Part shown: positions 20,107-23,074 of the stretch, one piece after another
Layout of the letters: each line of letters begins with the position of its first letter
Numbering within the stretch: position 1 is the stretch's first letter
Source: a virus
Length of the DNA stretch: 23,074 bases
Reading direction: 5' to 3' (one strand)
Virus record (IMG/VR): IMGVR_UViG_3300032285_003454
Location: 1 to 23,074 of that record
Translations under genes and position numbers: made by a program
Notes under the pieces: model-generated
Told to the model about the DNA's origin: nothing
Seen by the model: only the letters and a program-made list of their open reading frames with translations
Database searches by the model: none

Positions 20107-20133
20107 AAAAGGGGAATTTTTCCCCTTTTTTTA
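20107..20133 (+). terminator. terminator of the Gly-Cys peptide unit
   Basis: AAAAGGGGA and TCCCCTTTT form a 9-bp stem with a 5-nt loop, followed by TTTT on the plus strand. It ends the short plus-strand transcript of the two Gly-Cys ORFs and isolates it from the next gene. Confidence 0.8.
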
Positions 20134-20144
20134 TATTTATAATT

Positions 20145-21257
20145 ATGGAATTTAAAATTTTCAAAAAATTAAACGAAGAAGAGGAAAAACCCGTATTAAC
20201 AGGTTTCCAAAATAAGTTAGTAAAACTTATTACTCTATTCCAAAACGGAGATGTTACTGAAGAGGATATTGAAAACACCATGGGTAGTTTTGATAAATTT
20301 TTTGAGTTAATAGTTAAACATGATTTATCACTTTACATTGACCCTTTTAATAATGACTGGTCTGATTATCAAAATAAAATAATTTATCAATTTATACAAA
20401 AAGACCCAAATTACATCTATAAGATGATGGAAATGGAATTTTCAGATATAACTGAAATTGATGGGAAATATTATGTTGATTTACAAGATACCGGTGAACT
20501 GGCACAATTCTTTAGTAGTGGTAGAAACGATATTAGTGAAGATAGAATTGCCGAAATATTAAATGGAGATTATGAAGGTAATTTTTATGATGATGTAACA
20601 AGTGATGAGTTCAAAGATGTTTATGAAGAATTAGAACCAAAATACCAAGAACAAATTAGAGAATATATCAAAGAAGAGTTACTTAAAATTGGTACTTTAT
20701 CTATCAGTTATAAAACTCCTGAATTAATAGAAAATTTAGCAAAAGAACAAGGTGATGAATCAAATTTAAAATTAAATGAAGAGATAATCACTAAACTTTT
20801 ACAAGATGAAAGTTGTGTTGAATACTTCATAATGAACTCAGGATTAGATATCACAAGTGAATTATATTCACTATACTCAAATTGTTATGGGTCAGTTTAC
20901 GCTAACGAATTGTATGACTCAATTATTGAACAATTAGTAGGTGAGGTTATTGATAATAAAGAAAGAGAAGATTATAAATACAAAAAATACGACTACAATA
21001 AAAGTACATCAACAGAAAGATGGGGTGTAAGATATGAAGTCACAAAAACTGCTCATTATAATATTAAACTTTGGTTTGAAAGTAACGTAAATAACCCATA
21101 TGAAAATTTAAATTATTACGGAGGTTATATCAACCTACTTAAAAGTTTATTTGAAAATGGTGATTTAAATTGGTTGAGTTCTGGTAGAGTTCCTGACTAC
21201 CCCGATTTTGGTGACGTTAAAAAATGTCTTAATATTGAATTTAATAGTTATTTCTAA
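20145..21257 (+). CDS. hypothetical protein, 370 aa
   Basis: Unrecognised. It begins MEFKIFKKLNEEEEKPVLT, which has the same basic/hydrophobic-then-acidic design as the ITEEQ tags, though without the exact motif. It then reads as a mostly helical, acidic protein rich in Tyr, Asn and Asp (LVKLITLFQNGDVTEEDIEN, then many short D/E-rich helices). No membrane segment, signal peptide or catalytic motif is visible. TATTTATA ends 3 nt before the ATG, right after a terminator, so the message would need a start at or very near the ATG. Confidence 0.8.
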   Translation: MEFKIFKKLNEEEEKPVLTGFQNKLVKLITLFQNGDVTEEDIENTMGSFDKFFELIVKHDLSLYIDPFNNDWSDYQNKIIYQFIQKDPNYIYKMMEMEFSDITEIDGKYYVDLQDTGELAQFFSSGRNDISEDRIAEILNGDYEGNFYDDVTSDEFKDVYEELEPKYQEQIREYIKEELLKIGTLSISYKTPELIENLAKEQGDESNLKLNEEIITKLLQDESCVEYFIMNSGLDITSELYSLYSNCYGSVYANELYDSIIEQLVGEVIDNKEREDYKYKKYDYNKSTSTERWGVRYEVTKTAHYNIKLWFESNVNNPYENLNYYGGYINLLKSLFENGDLNWLSSGRVPDYPDFGDVKKCLNIEFNSYF

Positions 21258-21313
21258 TAACACAAAAAATTATTTACACTTTAACCTTTAAAATTTTAGT
21301 TCTAAAATTGAAT

Positions 21314-21940
21314 ATGGAAAAAGAAAGTTGTATTTTAAATCAAGAATTTGTTAATAAGTTTGCAGATTTCTTATGTCAAGAAGTAAGTGAAAATAACACT
21401 TACAAAACTAAACTATCCGTCGTTGATTGTAATAGTCTATTCATCATCAAAGGTTATACCAAGAACCCAAACGTTCTTGTCCTTAACAACCTTACAGATA
21501 AGTTCATAGAAGAAAACCAAGACAACTATTCAGACCTGACAGGACTTAACCTTAAGACGTTAGACATCATAGATTACGACACCAAAGACACAAACTTTGA
21601 AGATACAAAATTCGTATTTGAATATCCTGAAACTTTCACAACAAATAATCTGTCATCAATCACAATACAATCAACATTCCCTCACGGATATTCTAAAAAC
21701 TATTTAGGTAATCTTTATTCTTACCTTTATAAAATCTCGGAGAAATCACAACCATACTTTAAGTTCAGAAACCTTAGATTGGAATTTGAAAGTAATGAAG
21801 GTAACCTGAAATTCACAAAGGTAAAATCAGATAGTTACTATAGTTCAGAACTTCTCCTGTCGATATTAAACGACAACTTTGAAGGTAAGGTGTCAGATGA
21901 CTATCAACTACCGTCCAAATTGTTCCTGAACGTTATTTAA
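21314..21940 (+). CDS. hypothetical protein, 208 aa
   Basis: The ATG at 21314 (MEKESCILNQEFVNKFADFL) is chosen; the frame is open six bases further upstream only through a TTG. The protein is mixed, with many Asn, Thr and Phe residues and strand-like stretches (KLSVVDCNSLFIIKGYTK, NVLVLNNLTDKFI). No family, signal or membrane segment is recognised. The gene ends 4 nt inside the end of the converging 175-aa gene. No consensus promoter is seen in the 56-nt gap upstream, so it is probably co-transcribed with the 370-aa gene. Confidence 0.78.
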   Translation: MEKESCILNQEFVNKFADFLCQEVSENNTYKTKLSVVDCNSLFIIKGYTKNPNVLVLNNLTDKFIEENQDNYSDLTGLNLKTLDIIDYDTKDTNFEDTKFVFEYPETFTTNNLSSITIQSTFPHGYSKNYLGNLYSYLYKISEKSQPYFKFRNLRLEFESNEGNLKFTKVKSDSYYSSELLLSILNDNFEGKVSDDYQLPSKLFLNVI

Positions 21941-22464
21941 ACACGTTTAGAATAACCAACGATTTGGTAGAAGTCCCTATCACCATCAATATATTGCTTA
22001 ACCATCACCAATAGGTTTCTAAACATGAACGCTCCTGGTGTTTGCTTTTCACACTTGGAAAACAACTCAACAAACGAAATTAAAACTTCAATAGAATAAT
22101 AACCACATCCTTGTAACGCAAGATACTTTGGTGTGAGTTTATTAACATACTGTAACTGGTAGGTATCTCTTGATGTTTCACAATTAAATGGTTCAGTTTC
22201 ATCATAGATTTTTATCAGGTCATCAATAAACCCTTTAATAACATTCGGAGCACATTGTTTCTTCGCAATCAAATCAACAATCCAATGTGTATGTGATGGT
22301 GTACGTAATCTCTTACCTTCTTCCTTATGTTTTACAATAAAATCCAAATCAGGACGAGCACCTCTTCCACCTTGGTAGATAGCAATCTTCGATGTTGGGT
22401 CAACTTGCCAAAATGTCAAAGGGGTATGAACTACCCCTTTCTTTTTAAATGTTAGTTCCTTCAT
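21937..22464 (-). CDS. conserved-looking phage protein, 175 aa, leaderless
   Basis: The N-terminal third has VDPTSKIAIYQGGRGARPDLDFIVKHKEEGKRLRTPSHTHWIVDLI in successive blocks; a P-D-L-D-F-I-V-K-x-K...G-K-R-L-R-T-P-x-H-x-H-W pattern is familiar from uncharacterised phage proteins but has no assigned activity. The histidines and arginines there could form an active or nucleic-acid-binding site. The C-terminal half is helical. Its ATG lies 4 nt after TAGTTTTG of a consensus promoter, so the mRNA is probably leaderless. It follows the glutaredoxin gene, whose 3' end carries that promoter. Confidence 0.8.
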   Translation of the reverse strand: MKELTFKKKGVVHTPLTFWQVDPTSKIAIYQGGRGARPDLDFIVKHKEEGKRLRTPSHTHWIVDLIAKKQCAPNVIKGFIDDLIKIYDETEPFNCETSRDTYQLQYVNKLTPKYLALQGCGYYSIEVLISFVELFSKCEKQTPGAFMFRNLLVMVKQYIDGDRDFYQIVGYSKRV

Positions 22465-22468
22465 GGAA

Positions 22469-22499
22469 CAAAACTACAAAATATTTTTGATAATTCCAA
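22469..22499 (-). promoter_or_regulatory. Bacteroidota-type promoter, leaderless configuration
   Basis: TTG (22499-22497), exactly 20 nt, then TAGTTTTG (22476-22469), 4 nt, ATG at 22464. Most of it lies inside the last codons of the glutaredoxin gene. Confidence 0.65.
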
Positions 22500-22746
22500 C
22501 AGCTTCATTTATATCTTGGAAATCTCTGTCGGGGGCGAATAACTTTGCTTCTTCTGTTACAGTATCCACAATCATAAATGCCGGAACAAAATCATTACCA
22601 GTCACTTCAACAAACAAGTCATATTCATCTTTGTATTTTTCAATGTCTCGTTCCTTAAACTTAATCTTATTTTCTTTAAGTTGTTGTTTGAATTCTGTAC
22701 ACCAATGACATCCTTTCATTGTATACGCAACCAATAAATTAGCCAT
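22474..22746 (-). CDS. glutaredoxin-like protein
   Basis: A 90-residue thioredoxin-fold protein with the redox motif CHWC (C13-C16) after the first strand (NLLVAYTMKG) and a cis-proline FVPAF (P55). Length fits glutaredoxins; C-H-W-C is not the usual C-P-Y-C and occurs in several phage and NrdH-like members. It probably supplies electrons to ribonucleotide reductase or keeps phage proteins reduced. TAATG joins it to the thioredoxin gene upstream, so the two are made together. Confidence 0.88.
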   Translation of the reverse strand: MANLLVAYTMKGCHWCTEFKQQLKENKIKFKERDIEKYKDEYDLFVEVTGNDFVPAFMIVDTVTEEAKLFAPDRDFQDINEAVGIIKNIL

Positions 22747-23051
22747 TAGTTATCAATGTGTTCAAGGATTAATGATGATACTGTTTGAGCTGGCTTCAAA
22801 CCAACCATTGTGTGTATATCAACACCTTCTTTATAGAATTTTAAAACTGGTACATTTCTAACACCCAAACTCTTTGAAAAATTAATATCACTTTCAACGT
22901 CAAACTCATAAATTGGTACGTCAGTTGTAATTTTCTTTAATTCTTCAGTTAATTGTTTACAGGGTCCACACCAAACTGCAAACATCTTTAATATAAAATT
23001 TTCCCCGTTATTAATTTTTTCTTGTATCTGATTACTTGTTAATTGTTCCAT
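22746..23051 (-). CDS. thioredoxin
   Basis: A 101-residue protein with the classic WCGPC (C28, C31) after the strand FILKMFAV, the DVESD strand and cis-proline VRNVPVL (P68), then a strand-turn-strand ending. Length and all key positions match thioredoxins. Phage thioredoxins reduce ribonucleotide reductase or act as polymerase cofactors; which applies is not shown. The start has an AAATATTTAAAAATATG leader that only resembles the TATTTATA motif. It is the first gene of a thioredoxin-glutaredoxin pair; the last 23 bases of the window upstream hold no further gene. Confidence 0.93.
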   Translation of the reverse strand: MEQLTSNQIQEKINNGENFILKMFAVWCGPCKQLTEELKKITTDVPIYEFDVESDINFSKSLGVRNVPVLKFYKEGVDIHTMVGLKPAQTVSSLILEHIDN

Positions 23052-23074
23052 ATTTTTAAATATTTTTGTTTTCC

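Overview
The window looks like part of the genome of a large tailed phage, or a very phage-like element, that infects a Bacteroidota host. Four things point that way: low-GC, tightly packed and mostly minus-strand genes joined by ATGA or TAATG overlaps; promoters of the Bacteroidota type (TTG-N20-TAnnTTTG) and A-rich leaders instead of Shine-Dalgarno sites; a secreted protein ending in a type IX secretion (T9SS) sorting domain, plus two lipoproteins; and a phage-style cargo of a tRNA array, endolysin, two DNA methyltransferases, DUF3310, DUF192, a ferritin-like DUF5856-type protein, thioredoxin and glutaredoxin. No terminase, capsid or tail gene lies in the window, so the phage assignment is an inference.

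Layout. Positions 1-1700 (minus strand) hold a tRNA array: Asn, Lys, Trp, Thr, Ile, Pro, Phe and possibly the start of an eighth. An HNH endonuclease gene is inserted in it. In front of the array are a promoter, a 37-codon ORF and a terminator that can form an alternative, antiterminating fold. Positions 1676-3354 hold a two-gene restriction-modification-like cassette. Positions 3368-8450 hold uncharacterised genes, a HAD phosphatase, a lipoprotein, a predicted zinc metalloprotease and a nuclease-like protein; several share an N-terminal ITEEQ tag. Positions 8526-11094 hold a dTDP-glucose 4,6-dehydratase, a T9SS cargo protein and a second lipoprotein, a set likely to act on the cell surface. 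Positions 11181-12470 hold a GH19 endolysin beside a small membrane protein. Positions 12492 to about 13607 have no gene but encode a roughly 1-kb structured RNA (minus strand) with two matching promoters, many long-range helices, GNRA hairpins and a terminator. Positions 13662-19800 hold Nudix, DUF192, DHH phosphoesterase, ferritin-like, DNA methyltransferase, DUF3310 and small genes. Positions 19891-21940 (plus strand) hold two tiny Gly-Cys-Gly-Cys proteins and two unknown genes. Positions 21937-23051 hold a conserved unknown, a glutaredoxin and a thioredoxin.

How it may work together. Two promoter types recur. The host-like TTG-N20-TAnnTTTG type drives the tRNA leader, the restriction-modification pair, the large RNA and several small genes, three of which start exactly 4 nt after the element and are probably leaderless. 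An 8-mer TATTTATA lies 13-16 nt upstream of the endolysin, the small membrane protein, an ITEEQ-tagged protein, the ferritin-like protein and others, and may mark a phage-specific (late?) class. The best candidates for something undescribed are the large RNA, the leader-peptide/antiterminator switch before the tRNA array, the kissing-hairpin spacer inside the array, and the shared ITEEQ tag.
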